Source of the DNA: JAGOEY01 sp017997515
GTDB taxonomy: Bacteria; Pseudomonadota; Gammaproteobacteria; Burkholderiales; Burkholderiaceae_C
Length of the DNA: 64,000 nt
Direction of reading: 5' to 3'
Assembly (NCBI GenBank): GCA_026314275.1
Contig: CP111109.1
Coordinates: 3,162,001 to 3,226,000, forward strand
Below the pieces are notes generated by a model, which was given only the letters and a program-made list of their open reading frames with translations, made no database searches and was not told the origin of the DNA. Position numbers and translations under genes: made by a program. This document shows, in pieces, positions 25,264-34,510 of this stretch (position 1 is the stretch's first letter; each line of letters begins with the position of its first letter).

Positions 25264-25728
25264 CTAGAGATAGATTTTTTGCAGGAGCCGTATGAGTGTC
25301 TTGCGCTCGGTGGCGGTGAGGCGTGCGGTGGCTTCGTCTTCCAGTTCGGCGGCCGTGGCTTCGGCCTGTTGTACCAGCTGGGTGCCTTCTGCACTCAGGT
25401 GCAGGCCGTTGGCGCGGCGGTCGCTGGGGTGCGGGTGGCGTTCAACCAGCTGGCGTTTTTCCAGTGCACTGATGATGGGGACCAGGTTGGGCGGCAGCAC
25501 ACCCAGCGTGCTGCACAGCTGGCGCGAGGTGATGCCAGGGTTGTGCGCGATGAGCGACAGCACCGAAAAATCCACAATCCGCAGGTCATACGGAGCCATA
25601 CGCCGCATGAAATGCTCGACGATGGCCAGCGAGGCCCGGCGGGCGTTGTAGCCCATCAGGGTTTCAAGAAAGCGGGTGTCTACCGTCTCAACGGCGCTGG
25701 AGGGAGGTGGTTTGGGCAGAGCGGACAT
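25264..25728 (-). CDS. MarR-family regulator, probable CouR/HcaR-type sensor
   Basis: 154-residue winged-helix repressor. The MarR core reads LRIVDFSVLSLIAHNPGITS, QLCSTLGVLPPNLVPIISALEKRQLVERHPHPSDRRANGL (given in part: DRRANGLHLSAEG wing), then a dimerisation helix. The ATG at 25728 gives MSALPKPPPS; the upstream frame looks non-coding. It lies at the 3' end of the hydroxycinnamate cluster. CouR proteins are MarR repressors released by hydroxycinnamoyl-CoA, and a MarR-sized palindrome sits in the cluster's main divergent promoter at 35322. The inducer is inferred, not shown. Confidence 0.85.
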   Translation of the reverse strand: MSALPKPPPSSAVETVDTRFLETLMGYNARRASLAIVEHFMRRMAPYDLRIVDFSVLSLIAHNPGITSRQLCSTLGVLPPNLVPIISALEKRQLVERHPHPSDRRANGLHLSAEGTQLVQQAEATAAELEDEATARLTATERKTLIRLLQKIYL

Positions 25729-25801
25729 GGCGGCGATTGTGCCGCCTTCCGCAGCCTGGTCTGGCGTAGCCGAGGCACCAGGGGGACGCTGGCGGACCTT
25801 G

Positions 25802-25835
25802 GCGTGCAGAGGTGTCTTGGCCCACCTCTGCACGC
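25802..25835. terminator. Strong 13-bp hairpin after the tannase gene
   Basis: GCGTGCAGAGGTG-N8-CACCTCTGCACGC is a perfect stem, 24 bp beyond the tannase stop. The T tract is weak on both strands, so it may act as a processing or partial terminator. Confidence 0.55.
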
Positions 25836-25859
25836 GGGTCTTCTTCTTGTCGTGTTGTT

Positions 25860-27575
25860 TTACCGGCAGCTGAAGCTGGCTGCGCTCTCGATGTCACCCG
25901 AGCCGTTGTAGCGGGCCACCAGCGGGTAGCTGCACAGCGGGCGGGTGCGGCTGGCAGACCAGGTGGCGGGCACATCGGCATTCACCGCAGCCGCATTGCC
26001 AGGGCCACGTACGCTGGCCACCACGCTGTCGGGAACCTGGCCTTTTTCAACCCAGTTCACCAGCGGTGTCAGCATGTCGAACTGGTCGGTGGCGGGGCCG
26101 CCGGAGCAGTGGTTCATGCCGGGCACGCGGTAGAAGCGCGCGAAGGTGCTGGCATTTCCGTTGTTGGCCGCACGCAGGTTTTCGTACCAGGTGGTGGTGT
26201 CGTCACTGGAGAAGATCGGGTCGTTGGTGCCGTGGTACAGCATCATCTTGGCACCGCGGTTCTTCAGGGCCGACAGGTTGCTGGGGTTGGGCGGTGTCAT
26301 GAACGACATGGCCGCCTCGGTGTAGGTGGCGTTGGTGGCGTTGACCTTGCTCACCAGCGTGTCGATGTTGCTGGTGAGGCTGAAGTTCGGGCCATTAAAC
26401 GCCGCCAGCGAGTCGGTGGTGGGCGGCACCTGCCAGATGAAGGCCACTGCACCCGAGTCCCGGTTGAGTGATTCGCTGAACTTCCAGCTTGCCCAGCCCG
26501 TGGTGCCCAGCCCGGAATCGAAAGGGAACGATGCGTACACCTTGGCACCGGTGCTGGTGGTCGCACCGCTGAAGAGTTTGGCGATGCTGGTCTTTTGTGC
26601 ACTGCTCAGGCAGCTGCCGTCGCGCCCGGCCGTGCAGGTGGGCACGTCGCGGTTCAGGTCGAAAGCGGCCTGGCACGCGGTGGTGTCCTGCACCAGGCCG
26701 TCGGTGCTGCCGTCCAGCGCATCACATTTGCCCAGAACGGCCTTGGACACCAGTTGCCGTTCGGCCTGGGTAAAGCCTGTGGTGATGTCGCCCGGTGTGC
26801 TGGCCAGTGTGTTGTAGGCCTGTGCACCGGCAATGTTGGCAATGGCTGCCAGCGGAAGCCGGAACCCGGGGTTACCCACCAGAAATCCGTCGTACTGGTC
26901 GGCGGCGCGTGCGGCCGCCACCATGGTGTGGCGCCCGCCGTTGGAGCAGCCACCAAAGTACGAGCGGTCGGGGCCCTTGCCATAGGCCGTCTGGATGGCG
27001 CTTTTGGCCATGGGTGTGAGTTTGGCCACGGCCTGGTAGCCATAGTCCAGCCGCGCCTGGGGGTCGATGCCGAAGCTGGGGCCCATCGAGCCCGCGTGGC
27101 CTGCGTCCGAGCTGATGACGGCAAAACCCATGTTCAGTGCGTTGGTCAGTCCGCTGCCGCCATTCACCGCGCCGGTGGCCGTGGCCACGCTGCCGTCAAT
27201 GCCGCCATTGCCCTGGTGGAAGAAGCGTCCGTTCCAGTTTTTGGGCAGGCGCATTTCAAAGCCGATGGCGTACTTCGCCCCATCGATGGGGCCGACACGG
27301 TCGAACATCCGCCCGGTCACGCGGCAGTGCTCGGGGACGGGTTTGCCCGCCACGGTCAGGGTGCCCGCCGTGACCTGGGTGGCGGCCGTGATGGTGGTGT
27401 TGGGGAAGCTGATCTTGGTGACCAGGTCGGTGCACGCCAGCAGGGTCGCCGGTGTGGCCGGGCTGAGCTGGGGCAGGCTGTCATCCGAGCCACCGCAGGC
27501 CGCCAGCAGCATGGCGGCAGGCACGGCGGCGGCAAGGAGTCGCCTGGGCAGGAGGGGACGCAGGTGTTTTTTCAT
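25860..27575 (-). CDS. Tannase/feruloyl esterase family lipoprotein
   Basis: 571-residue secreted serine esterase (PF07519) that releases hydroxycinnamic or gallic acids from plant esters. The signal peptide ends in lipobox LLAAC with Cys27, so it is probably outer-membrane or periplasm anchored. Nucleophile Ser211 lies in GGCSNGGRHT. The calcium-binding lid segment CDALDGSTDGLVQD and the C-terminal His in VPGMNHCSGGPA complete the family pattern. It is the last gene of the operon running from the crotonase at 35293, supplying free acids to the feruloyl-CoA synthase. Whether it prefers feruloyl or galloyl esters cannot be told. Confidence 0.92.
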   Translation of the reverse strand: MKKHLRPLLPRRLLAAAVPAAMLLAACGGSDDSLPQLSPATPATLLACTDLVTKISFPNTTITAATQVTAGTLTVAGKPVPEHCRVTGRMFDRVGPIDGAKYAIGFEMRLPKNWNGRFFHQGNGGIDGSVATATGAVNGGSGLTNALNMGFAVISSDAGHAGSMGPSFGIDPQARLDYGYQAVAKLTPMAKSAIQTAYGKGPDRSYFGGCSNGGRHTMVAAARAADQYDGFLVGNPGFRLPLAAIANIAGAQAYNTLASTPGDITTGFTQAERQLVSKAVLGKCDALDGSTDGLVQDTTACQAAFDLNRDVPTCTAGRDGSCLSSAQKTSIAKLFSGATTSTGAKVYASFPFDSGLGTTGWASWKFSESLNRDSGAVAFIWQVPPTTDSLAAFNGPNFSLTSNIDTLVSKVNATNATYTEAAMSFMTPPNPSNLSALKNRGAKMMLYHGTNDPIFSSDDTTTWYENLRAANNGNASTFARFYRVPGMNHCSGGPATDQFDMLTPLVNWVEKGQVPDSVVASVRGPGNAAAVNADVPATWSASRTRPLCSYPLVARYNGSGDIESAASFSCR

Positions 27576-27637
27576 GGTGTTGTCTCGTCTTTCTGGGGTT
27601 GGGGAATTGCAGCTTTTTTATCCCTGGTGCCACGTTC

Positions 27638-29374
27638 TCAGGCCGTGGCGTTGTTATGGAGTGGGGTGGCCATCTGCTGGCGGATGATGGCCAGGCGCAT
27701 GTCCAGCTCGGGCAGCACCCAGGCGCGCAGGGCCTGGGCGGGGGCGCTCCAGCGCGGCGCGGTGCTGGTGGCGAGGATCTGGCTCCAGGCCCAGGCCAGC
27801 AGCACCAGGGCCACGGCACGCAGAAAGTCGTCGGCCACACGGGTGGCCAGGGCCGGGTCGGCGCCGGGCACGGCACAGGCTGCGCACAACGTGGTGGTGA
27901 GGTAACGCAGCTCGGCCAGGCGGCGCAGCACCTCGGCGTCGAAGTCGCGGCTGGCGTCCAGTGCGCCGCGCAGGCCCACCAGCACGGCACTCAGCGCTTT
28001 GCCGCCGTCGGGCAGCACCTTGCGCAGCAGCAGGTCAATCGCCTGGATCTCGTTGGTGCCTTCATAAATCATGCTGATACGGGTGTCGCGCACGATCTGC
28101 TCAATGCCCCATTCGCGCACATAGCCATGGCCACCAAACACCTGCAGGCATTCACTCGCGCCATAAAAAGCCTGGTGGGTCCACGCCGCCTTGAGCACCG
28201 GGGTGACCAGGCTGCACCAGCGCTGGGCCTGGGCGCGTTCCTGGGCATCGGGGTGGTGGCGCGCCACGTCGAGCAGCAGGCCGGTGCGGTAGGCCAGCAG
28301 GCGGCCGCCGTCGATCCAGGCGCGTTGTACGCCGAGGATGCGGCGTATGGCGGGGTGTTCCGTCAGCAGGTCAGCAGGCTCTTTTCCGCGCGACGCCGGT
28401 GCTGCGCCGGGCGCACGCATCTGGCGGCGCTCACGGGCGTAGGCGTCGGCCTTTTGCCAGGCGGCGTCGAGCAGGCCAATGCCTTGCAGCGCCACCAGCA
28501 GCCGGGCCGCGTTCATCATCACAAACATCGCGTTCAGGCCTGCACCAGGGCTGCCGATCAGCCAGCCGGTGGCGGCGTCGAAACGCATCACACAGGTGGG
28601 GCTGCCGTGGAGGCCCATTTTTTCCTCGATGCGTTCACACACCACGCCGTTGCGACTGCCGTCGGGCAACAGCTTGGGTACCAGGAACAGCGACAAACCC
28701 TTGGGGCCGGGCGCGGCACCGGGCAGGCGGGCCAGCACCAGGTGCAGGATGTTGTCGGTGAGGTCGTGCTCGCCACCGGAGATAAAAATCTTGGTGCCGC
28801 TGATGTGGTGTTCGAGGCTGCCGTCCACCGGCACCGCCTGCGTGCGCACCAGGCCCAGGTCACTGCCCGCCTGCGGCTCGGTCAGGCACATGGTGGCCAG
28901 CCATTCGCCGCTGGCGATGTGGGGCAGGTACGCCGCCTTGAGTGCATCGCTGCCGTGGTGCTTCAGGCATTCATAGGCACCGTGCAGCAAGCCCGGTGTC
29001 ATCGTCCAGCCGTGGTTGGCGGCGTTGAGCCACTCGTACAACACCCCTTCCAGCACCCATGGCAGGCCCTGGCCGCCGTCCTCCTCGGCACACGCCAGTG
29101 CAGGCCAGCCCGCCTGCACAAAGGCCTGGTAAGCGTCGCGAAACCCCGGCGGTGTGGTGACGGCTCCGGCATGCCAACTGCAGCCCACCTCATCGCCCAC
29201 ACGGGTAAGGGGTGCCACCACTTCGGCGACAAACTTGCCCGCCTCGTCCAGCACCTGTTCCATCAGCGGCTGGTCGGCCTCGGTCAGTTGTGGCAGGCCC
29301 TGCAGCTGTGCGGGGGCCTGCAGCACGTTAAACAGCAAAAAACCGGTGTCGGCAAGGTGGGGCTGGTAAGACAT
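27638..29374 (-). CDS. Acyl-CoA dehydrogenase
   Basis: 578-residue FAD-dependent acyl-CoA dehydrogenase of the longer, AidB/ACAD-like class. Regions seen: MCLTEPQAGSDLGLVRT (FAD/substrate signature), ISGTKIFISGGEHDLT, GYVREWGIEQIVRDTRISMIYEGTNEIQAID, with the Glu of YEGTNEI as probable catalytic base. In this cluster it could oxidise phenylpropanoyl-CoA (dihydro-hydroxycinnamoyl-CoA) to the cinnamoyl form, widening substrate range to side-chain-reduced acids. An AT-rich repeat separates it from the upstream binding-protein gene, so it may have its own promoter. Confidence 0.9.
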   Translation of the reverse strand: MSYQPHLADTGFLLFNVLQAPAQLQGLPQLTEADQPLMEQVLDEAGKFVAEVVAPLTRVGDEVGCSWHAGAVTTPPGFRDAYQAFVQAGWPALACAEEDGGQGLPWVLEGVLYEWLNAANHGWTMTPGLLHGAYECLKHHGSDALKAAYLPHIASGEWLATMCLTEPQAGSDLGLVRTQAVPVDGSLEHHISGTKIFISGGEHDLTDNILHLVLARLPGAAPGPKGLSLFLVPKLLPDGSRNGVVCERIEEKMGLHGSPTCVMRFDAATGWLIGSPGAGLNAMFVMMNAARLLVALQGIGLLDAAWQKADAYARERRQMRAPGAAPASRGKEPADLLTEHPAIRRILGVQRAWIDGGRLLAYRTGLLLDVARHHPDAQERAQAQRWCSLVTPVLKAAWTHQAFYGASECLQVFGGHGYVREWGIEQIVRDTRISMIYEGTNEIQAIDLLLRKVLPDGGKALSAVLVGLRGALDASRDFDAEVLRRLAELRYLTTTLCAACAVPGADPALATRVADDFLRAVALVLLAWAWSQILATSTAPRWSAPAQALRAWVLPELDMRLAIIRQQMATPLHNNATA

Positions 29375-29379
29375 GGTTC

Positions 29380-29444
29380 GCTATAAAAATAGTAGCTATC
29401 TGCGCACGTGTCACCTACGCTGGAGGCACTTTTTGTTTAAAAAT
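29380..29444 (+). repeat. Dispersed AT-rich hairpin repeat
   Basis: GCTATAAAAATAGTAGCTAT, then TGCGCACGTGTCACCTACGC and a tail TTTTTGTTTAAAAATG. It begins 6 bp upstream of the acyl-CoA dehydrogenase start. Confidence 0.7.
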
Positions 29445-29506
29445 GAACGCAGGTCGACCCCCAGCGTCTGCCTGCAGACGCTTCGGTGGGCCAGCCTGCG
29501 CAGGGG

Positions 29507-30511
29507 CTAGCTCTCTGAGGTGAAGCCGATCTGTTTGACCAGGGGGCCCCAGCGCTCGAACTCGGCCTTCTGGTCGGCCGCCATCTCCTGCGGCGTGCTG
29601 CCATGGGCCACCAGGCCCACCATGCCCAGCGCGTCAATGACCGACTTGTCCTTCAGCGCAGCGGTGATGGCGGCATTGGCATTGGCCAGCGTGGCCGCCG
29701 GGGTCTTGGCGGGGGCGTAGAAGCCGAACCATTCCTCGGACGTCACGTCGGGGTAACCCAGCTCGGTGAAGGTCGGCACGTCAGGCAGGTAGGGTGAGCG
29801 CTTCTTGCCCGAGGTGGCCAGCACCCGCACCTTGCCGGTCTTGATGTGCTGCAGGTAGTCGCCGCTGGGGTTCATGGCGGCGGCGATCTGGCCGCCCACC
29901 AGGTCGGTGATGCTGGGCACGGTGCCGCGGTAGGGCACGTGTTTGATGTCCACACCGGCGCGCAGGCCGAGCAGCGAACCCAGCAGGTGCGGCATGGAGC
30001 CTGCGCCGGGTGAGCCATAGCTGGCCTGGTTCGGGTTGGCCTTGGCCCAGGCCAGAAAGTCTTTCAGCGTCTTCACTTCGGGTGGCACCGCCGGGCCCAC
30101 AGCCAGGCCGTGGTGCATGACGGCACCGATGGACACGGGCACCACGTCTTCAGGTTTGTAGCTGAGCTTGGGGTAGATGTGCGGGTACACCGCCAGGGCC
30201 GACACGGGGGCCAGTGTCAGCACCGAGCCATCGGCCGGCGCATTCTTCAGCGACTCGACCGCGATGCGGCCACCGGCACCGGGTTTGTTCTCCACAAAAC
30301 CCGGGTTCTTGCTGTAGGCCGTGCCGCCCAGCTTCTCGGCCACGCGGCGGGCCACGCTGTCACCCGCAGAGCCGGGCGGGAAGCCGTACATGATCTTGAC
30401 CTGGTCCAGCGGCTGCGTTTGTGTTTGGGCAAAAACCGACAGCGGGGCGAATGAGCCCAGGGCGGCGGCGCTGCCCAGCACCTGGATGAAATGGCGACGT
30501 TGCGTGTGCAT
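29507..30511 (-). CDS. Bug-family periplasmic binding protein (TTT type), hydroxycinnamate cluster
   Basis: 334-residue extracytoplasmic receptor of the TctC/Bug family. Tat-like leader MHTQRRHFIQVLGSAAALGS is cleaved near VFA-Q. Family motifs: VKIMYGFPPGSAGDSVARRV, NKPGAGGRIAVESLK, and GSPGAGSMPHLLGSLL. No TctA/TctB membrane subunits are encoded nearby, as is usual for orphan Bug proteins, which share permeases encoded elsewhere. Its position between porin and acyl-CoA dehydrogenase genes suggests an aromatic acid ligand. Confidence 0.93.
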   Translation of the reverse strand: MHTQRRHFIQVLGSAAALGSFAPLSVFAQTQTQPLDQVKIMYGFPPGSAGDSVARRVAEKLGGTAYSKNPGFVENKPGAGGRIAVESLKNAPADGSVLTLAPVSALAVYPHIYPKLSYKPEDVVPVSIGAVMHHGLAVGPAVPPEVKTLKDFLAWAKANPNQASYGSPGAGSMPHLLGSLLGLRAGVDIKHVPYRGTVPSITDLVGGQIAAAMNPSGDYLQHIKTGKVRVLATSGKKRSPYLPDVPTFTELGYPDVTSEEWFGFYAPAKTPAATLANANAAITAALKDKSVIDALGMVGLVAHGSTPQEMAADQKAEFERWGPLVKQIGFTSES

Positions 30512-30562
30512 GGTGTGTCTCCTGTGGAATGTGACGGTGTAAAGAGCGGGCGGACGGGGGAA

Positions 30563-31699
30563 TCAGAAAGCGTGGCGCATGCCGACGATCACAGCGTTCT
30601 GCGAAGCGCCTGCGGCCGGGTTGCTGCCGGTGGCCCCGCCACTGACGGACACGGCGGCGCGGCTGTCGTTGCGGATGTGGCCGATCTGGCCGTAGACGGC
30701 GGTGCGGCGGGAGAAGCTGTAGACCAGGCGTGCGGACAGCAAGGAGGAGTCGTAGTCGGACACATTCTTGTAGCGCATGGTCATCCACTGGCCATCGAGC
30801 GTGAGGGTTTTGGTCAGCGGGTAAGAGGCTCCGATGTACCAGAGGTCGCTGCGCGGTTTGATGGCGTCACCGTCGTTGTCGCGGCGCAGCAAGCCGCCGC
30901 CGATCTTCGCGTCACCCAGCTTCACATAGCCGCCCAGCCCCAGCCGCTCGTCGGTCTTGCTGCTGCTGTTGAGGTTGCCAAAGACCACATCGGTGGGCCC
31001 GGTGAGGGCGCGGCCGTGCTGCTGGTCATAGGCCAGCGAGACACCCCAGCCGGGGGTGTCGTATTTGCCCAGCAGCGACCACTGGCGGCAGGCCTTGCTG
31101 TCTGCGCCTTCACCGGGGCAGTTGGTACCGACCGGGCTGGGGCCGGCATTCACCGTGTCGCGCCCGAAGCTGTACTGCGCGCCCAGTTGCAGGCCCCCAA
31201 ATGTGCCCCGGTAGGCCAGTGCGTTGTCGGCACGGGAGTTGGGGATGTAGGGGTCAAGGGAGCCAATGGCGTAAACCGCTGGGCCGACCACGTCGGAATC
31301 CATCATCGACCAGAACAGCATGGAGTACTGGCGGCCCACGGTGACCGCGCCCCAGGGCCCGGCCAGCCCTACAAAGGCCTGGCGGCCAAACAGGCGGCCG
31401 CCCTGTGCCGACGTACCCATGTCGGGCGCAAAACCCATTTCGGCGGTGAACACGGCGCGCAGGCCGTTGCCCAGGTCTTCATTGCCCCGAAAGCCCACCC
31501 GCGATGGCACCGAACCCGTGTTGCTGGGCATACGCTGGATCGTGCCTTTGTCCGCCACGTTGCTGACAATCTCCACCCCCGCGTCGATCAGCCCATACAG
31601 CGTGACGCTGGAAGGCGGCGGGGCCGATTGGGCATACGCGCCAACAGCGCTGGTGCAGGCCAGGGCGAGTGCCCAAGGGCGCAAAGAGGTGGTTTTCAT
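30563..31699 (-). CDS. Gram-negative porin (Burkholderiales type)
   Basis: 378-residue outer-membrane 16-stranded porin. Signal peptide MKTTSLRPWALALACTSAVGAYA, first strand SSVTLYGLIDAGVEIVSN, loop-3 region around GRQYSMLFWSMMDSDVVGPA, and a C-terminal strand ending NAVIVGMRHAF with the terminal Phe needed for outer-membrane insertion. Placed between the SDR and Bug genes of the hydroxycinnamate operon, so probably dedicated to uptake of those aromatic acids. Confidence 0.93.
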   Translation of the reverse strand: MKTTSLRPWALALACTSAVGAYAQSAPPPSSVTLYGLIDAGVEIVSNVADKGTIQRMPSNTGSVPSRVGFRGNEDLGNGLRAVFTAEMGFAPDMGTSAQGGRLFGRQAFVGLAGPWGAVTVGRQYSMLFWSMMDSDVVGPAVYAIGSLDPYIPNSRADNALAYRGTFGGLQLGAQYSFGRDTVNAGPSPVGTNCPGEGADSKACRQWSLLGKYDTPGWGVSLAYDQQHGRALTGPTDVVFGNLNSSSKTDERLGLGGYVKLGDAKIGGGLLRRDNDGDAIKPRSDLWYIGASYPLTKTLTLDGQWMTMRYKNVSDYDSSLLSARLVYSFSRRTAVYGQIGHIRNDSRAAVSVSGGATGSNPAAGASQNAVIVGMRHAF

Positions 31700-31824
31700 A
31701 CGTTGTCTCCGGGTGGTGGTTAAAGGGGATGCTGGGCATCTCTGGGGGAAATCGGGCGTAGCTGGGGCCTGGCCACCTGTTTGGTCAGGTGGTCTGTGCC
31801 GTGTGTGGGGGGTTGGGGGTGGGT

Positions 31825-32589
31825 TTAGCGTGGTGCCATTCGCAGCGCTCCGTCGATGCGGATCACCTCACCATTGAGGTGGCCGTTGGTCACGATGTGG
31901 CAGGCCAGTTCGGCAAACTCGGACGGTTTGCCGAGTCGGTTCGGGAAAGGGATGGAGGCGGCAAGCGACTGTTGCACGGGCTCGGGCAGCTCCAGCAGCA
32001 GCGGCGTGGCGAACAGGCCGGGTGCCAGCGTGCAGACACGGATGCCGTGCTGCGCCAGGTCACGCGCCATGGGCAGGGTCATGCCCACGAGGCCGCCCTT
32101 GGACGCGCTGTAGGCCTGCTGGCCGACCTGGCCGTCAAACGCTGCGGCCGATGCGGTGAAGACCATTACACCTTTGTCACCGCCGTCTGTTGCGTCCAGC
32201 TTGGCGCAGCGGGCGGCAAACAGGCGGCTGACGTTGTAGCTGCCAATCAGGTTGATCTGCACCACCCGCACGAAGTCTTCCAGCGGGGCCGGGTTGCCGT
32301 CCTTGCCGACGATGCGTTTGGCGCTGCCGATGCCGGCCACGTTCATCAGGATGCGTGCCGGGCCGTGGGCGGCTGCGGCTTTGTCGAGCGCGGCGTTCAC
32401 GCTGTCGGTGTCGGTGATATCGCAGGCGCAGGCTACGCCACCGATGTCGGCGGCCACCTTTTCGGCCAGCGCCTGATTGCGGTCGAGCACCGCCACCTTG
32501 GCACCCAGGCGGGCGAGTTCACGTGCGGTGGCCTCGCCGAGGCCCGATGCGCCACCGGTGACTAGTGCAGCTTGTCCTTGGATTTGCAT
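31825..32589 (-). CDS. SDR 3-hydroxyacyl-CoA dehydrogenase (CouN-like)
   Basis: 254-residue short-chain dehydrogenase similar to type II 3-hydroxyacyl-CoA dehydrogenases. Cofactor motif TGGASGLG (residues 11-18) with Asp at the end of beta-2 (VAVLDRN) indicates NAD+. Catalytic YSASK is preceded by a Ser in FTASAAAFDGQVGQQAYSAS. It starts 11 bp downstream of the feruloyl-CoA synthase stop. Likely step: oxidation of 3-hydroxy-3-arylpropanoyl-CoA to the 3-keto ester. Confidence 0.88.
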   Translation of the reverse strand: MQIQGQAALVTGGASGLGEATARELARLGAKVAVLDRNQALAEKVAADIGGVACACDITDTDSVNAALDKAAAAHGPARILMNVAGIGSAKRIVGKDGNPAPLEDFVRVVQINLIGSYNVSRLFAARCAKLDATDGGDKGVMVFTASAAAFDGQVGQQAYSASKGGLVGMTLPMARDLAQHGIRVCTLAPGLFATPLLLELPEPVQQSLAASIPFPNRLGKPSEFAELACHIVTNGHLNGEVIRIDGALRMAPR

Positions 32590-32600
32590 GGTGCGGGCTT

Positions 32601-34481
32601 TCAGGCTTGTGGTGTGTAGATGCCGGTGGCGCTGCCGTCGTGCAGCGCGTCCACCAGGGCGGCGCGGTGTTTGAGCACGGCGCGCTGGTTGACCGAGCCC
32701 TTATCGGTGATCTCACCCAGCACGGGTGAGGGTGGCTCGGCCAGCACCAGGGCGCGGGCGATGCGGCTCGCGCTGCCGGTGGATTCGCGGGCCAGCTGGT
32801 CGATGATGGCCTGGATACGCTGGCGCACCGGCGTGCTGGCCAGCACCTCGTTCATCGACGCATCGGCCCCCAGGCCGCTGACTTCGCGGCAGGCGGGTGC
32901 GGGGAAGATCAGCGCGCCGACTTCCTTCATGTTCAGACCGGTCAGTACCACGTCCTGCACATAGGGCGAGCCCGCCACGATGACCTTGGCACGCATGGGG
33001 CCCACACTCACAAAGGTGCCGGTGGAGAGCTTGAAGTCTTCGGCAATACGCCCGTCAAATTTCAGGCCGCGGTGGATGTTGTCGGGGTCGATCCACAACA
33101 CAGCGTCGCCGGTGCAAAGGTAACCTTCCTCGTCAAAAGCGTCGCGTGTGGCTGCGTCGGAACGCCAGTAGCCGGGGGTGACGTTGGGGCCACGGTAACG
33201 CACCTCGGTCTTGCCATCCACGGGCACCAGCTTCAGCGTCATGCCGGGCACCGGTGCGCCGATGTCACCGGCCTTCACGTCGATGCTGTTGACGAACATG
33301 GCCGAGGGGGCCGACTCGGTCATGCCCAGGCCGGTGGCCATGACGATACGTTCACCCAGCTCGGCCTCTTGTGTGGCGTGCAGGCTGTCCCACACCGGCT
33401 GTGACAGGCCCGCGCCGGAGTAGAAAAACATGCGCACTTTGGAGAGCAGGTTCTTGCGCAGCGCGGCGTCGGTCTTCATCGCCTCGGCAATCATCTCGAA
33501 GCCCGTGGGCACGTTGAAGTACACGGTGGGCGCGATCTCGCGCAGGTTGCGCAGGGTCTCGCCAATGGCCCCCGCAGTGGGCTTGCCATCGTCGATGTAG
33601 AGCGTGCCGCCGTGCTGCAGCGTGATACCGAAATTGTGGTTGCTGCCGAAGGTGTGGTTCCAGGGCAGCCAGTCGATCAGCACCGGCGGGGCTTCGGCCA
33701 GCACAGGCAGCGACAGCGTGATCTGCTGCAGGTTGGCGCACCACATACGCTGGGTGTTGATGACAGGTTTGGGCAGCTTGGTGGAGCCGCTGGTGAACAG
33801 GAACTTGACGATGGTGCCGGGGCCCGTGGCGTGCATGGCCGCGTCGATCTTGTCGGTGGCCGCCGTGGCGAGCAGGTCGGCAAAGGGGGTGGTGGCGCGG
33901 CCGTCGATGTGGCCGTAGTTCAGCACCACTTCCACGCTGTCGTCCAGCGTGGCCTGCAGGGCCTTGCCGAAGCGTGCGCCGTCGGTGGCATAGACCAGGC
34001 CAGGCGTCAGTGTGCTGACCACGTGGCGCAGTTTGTCGTAGTCCTGGCTGGCGGTGGCATAGGCGGGCGTAACGGGGCAGTAGGGCACACCGGCGTAGAG
34101 GCAGCCCAGCGCCATGAGGGCGTGTTCCAGGCTGTTCTCGCTGAGGAGGACCACTGGGCGCTCGGCGCTCAGGCCCCGGTTCAGCAGGGCCTGGCCGATG
34201 CTGCGTGCAGCTTCCAGCGCCTGGCTGTAGGTCACATGCTGCCAGTCACCCGTGCCGCCACCTGCCAGCGGTGCGCGGCGCGCTACAAAGCTGTGGTCGG
34301 GCGTAGTTTCGGCCCAGTGCACCAGGAAGTCGGTGACACGCCGGGCATAAGCGCCCAGCGGCAGGTCGGCCTGCAGATAACGCGTGCCGTCGGCACCCTC
34401 ACGCAGGTTGACGCGGTTGACACCAAAGTTCACGGGTCGGTAGCGCGGGGCCTTGGTCGCTGTGGGGTTTGTCTCGGTCAT
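32601..34481 (-). CDS. Feruloyl/p-coumaroyl-CoA synthase (AMP-forming)
   Basis: 626-residue acyl-adenylate-forming ligase activating hydroxycinnamic acids with CoA. Motifs: P-loop FLFTSGSTKLPKPV, adenine-binding GLGMTESAP, ribose-binding YLCTGDAVLW, hinge GRIAEDFKLSTGTFVSVG. Length and sequence match the feruloyl-CoA synthase subgroup rather than short 4-coumarate ligases. The ATG at 34481 (MTETNPTATKAPRYRPVNFG) is used; the frame upstream is antisense-like overlap with the crotonase gene. It sits between the crotonase and SDR genes in one tight operon. Confidence 0.93.
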   Translation of the reverse strand: MTETNPTATKAPRYRPVNFGVNRVNLREGADGTRYLQADLPLGAYARRVTDFLVHWAETTPDHSFVARRAPLAGGGTGDWQHVTYSQALEAARSIGQALLNRGLSAERPVVLLSENSLEHALMALGCLYAGVPYCPVTPAYATASQDYDKLRHVVSTLTPGLVYATDGARFGKALQATLDDSVEVVLNYGHIDGRATTPFADLLATAATDKIDAAMHATGPGTIVKFLFTSGSTKLPKPVINTQRMWCANLQQITLSLPVLAEAPPVLIDWLPWNHTFGSNHNFGITLQHGGTLYIDDGKPTAGAIGETLRNLREIAPTVYFNVPTGFEMIAEAMKTDAALRKNLLSKVRMFFYSGAGLSQPVWDSLHATQEAELGERIVMATGLGMTESAPSAMFVNSIDVKAGDIGAPVPGMTLKLVPVDGKTEVRYRGPNVTPGYWRSDAATRDAFDEEGYLCTGDAVLWIDPDNIHRGLKFDGRIAEDFKLSTGTFVSVGPMRAKVIVAGSPYVQDVVLTGLNMKEVGALIFPAPACREVSGLGADASMNEVLASTPVRQRIQAIIDQLARESTGSASRIARALVLAEPPSPVLGEITDKGSVNQRAVLKHRAALVDALHDGSATGIYTPQA

Positions 34482-34510
34482 TTTTATTCGCTCGCAACAG
34501 GGGATGAAGA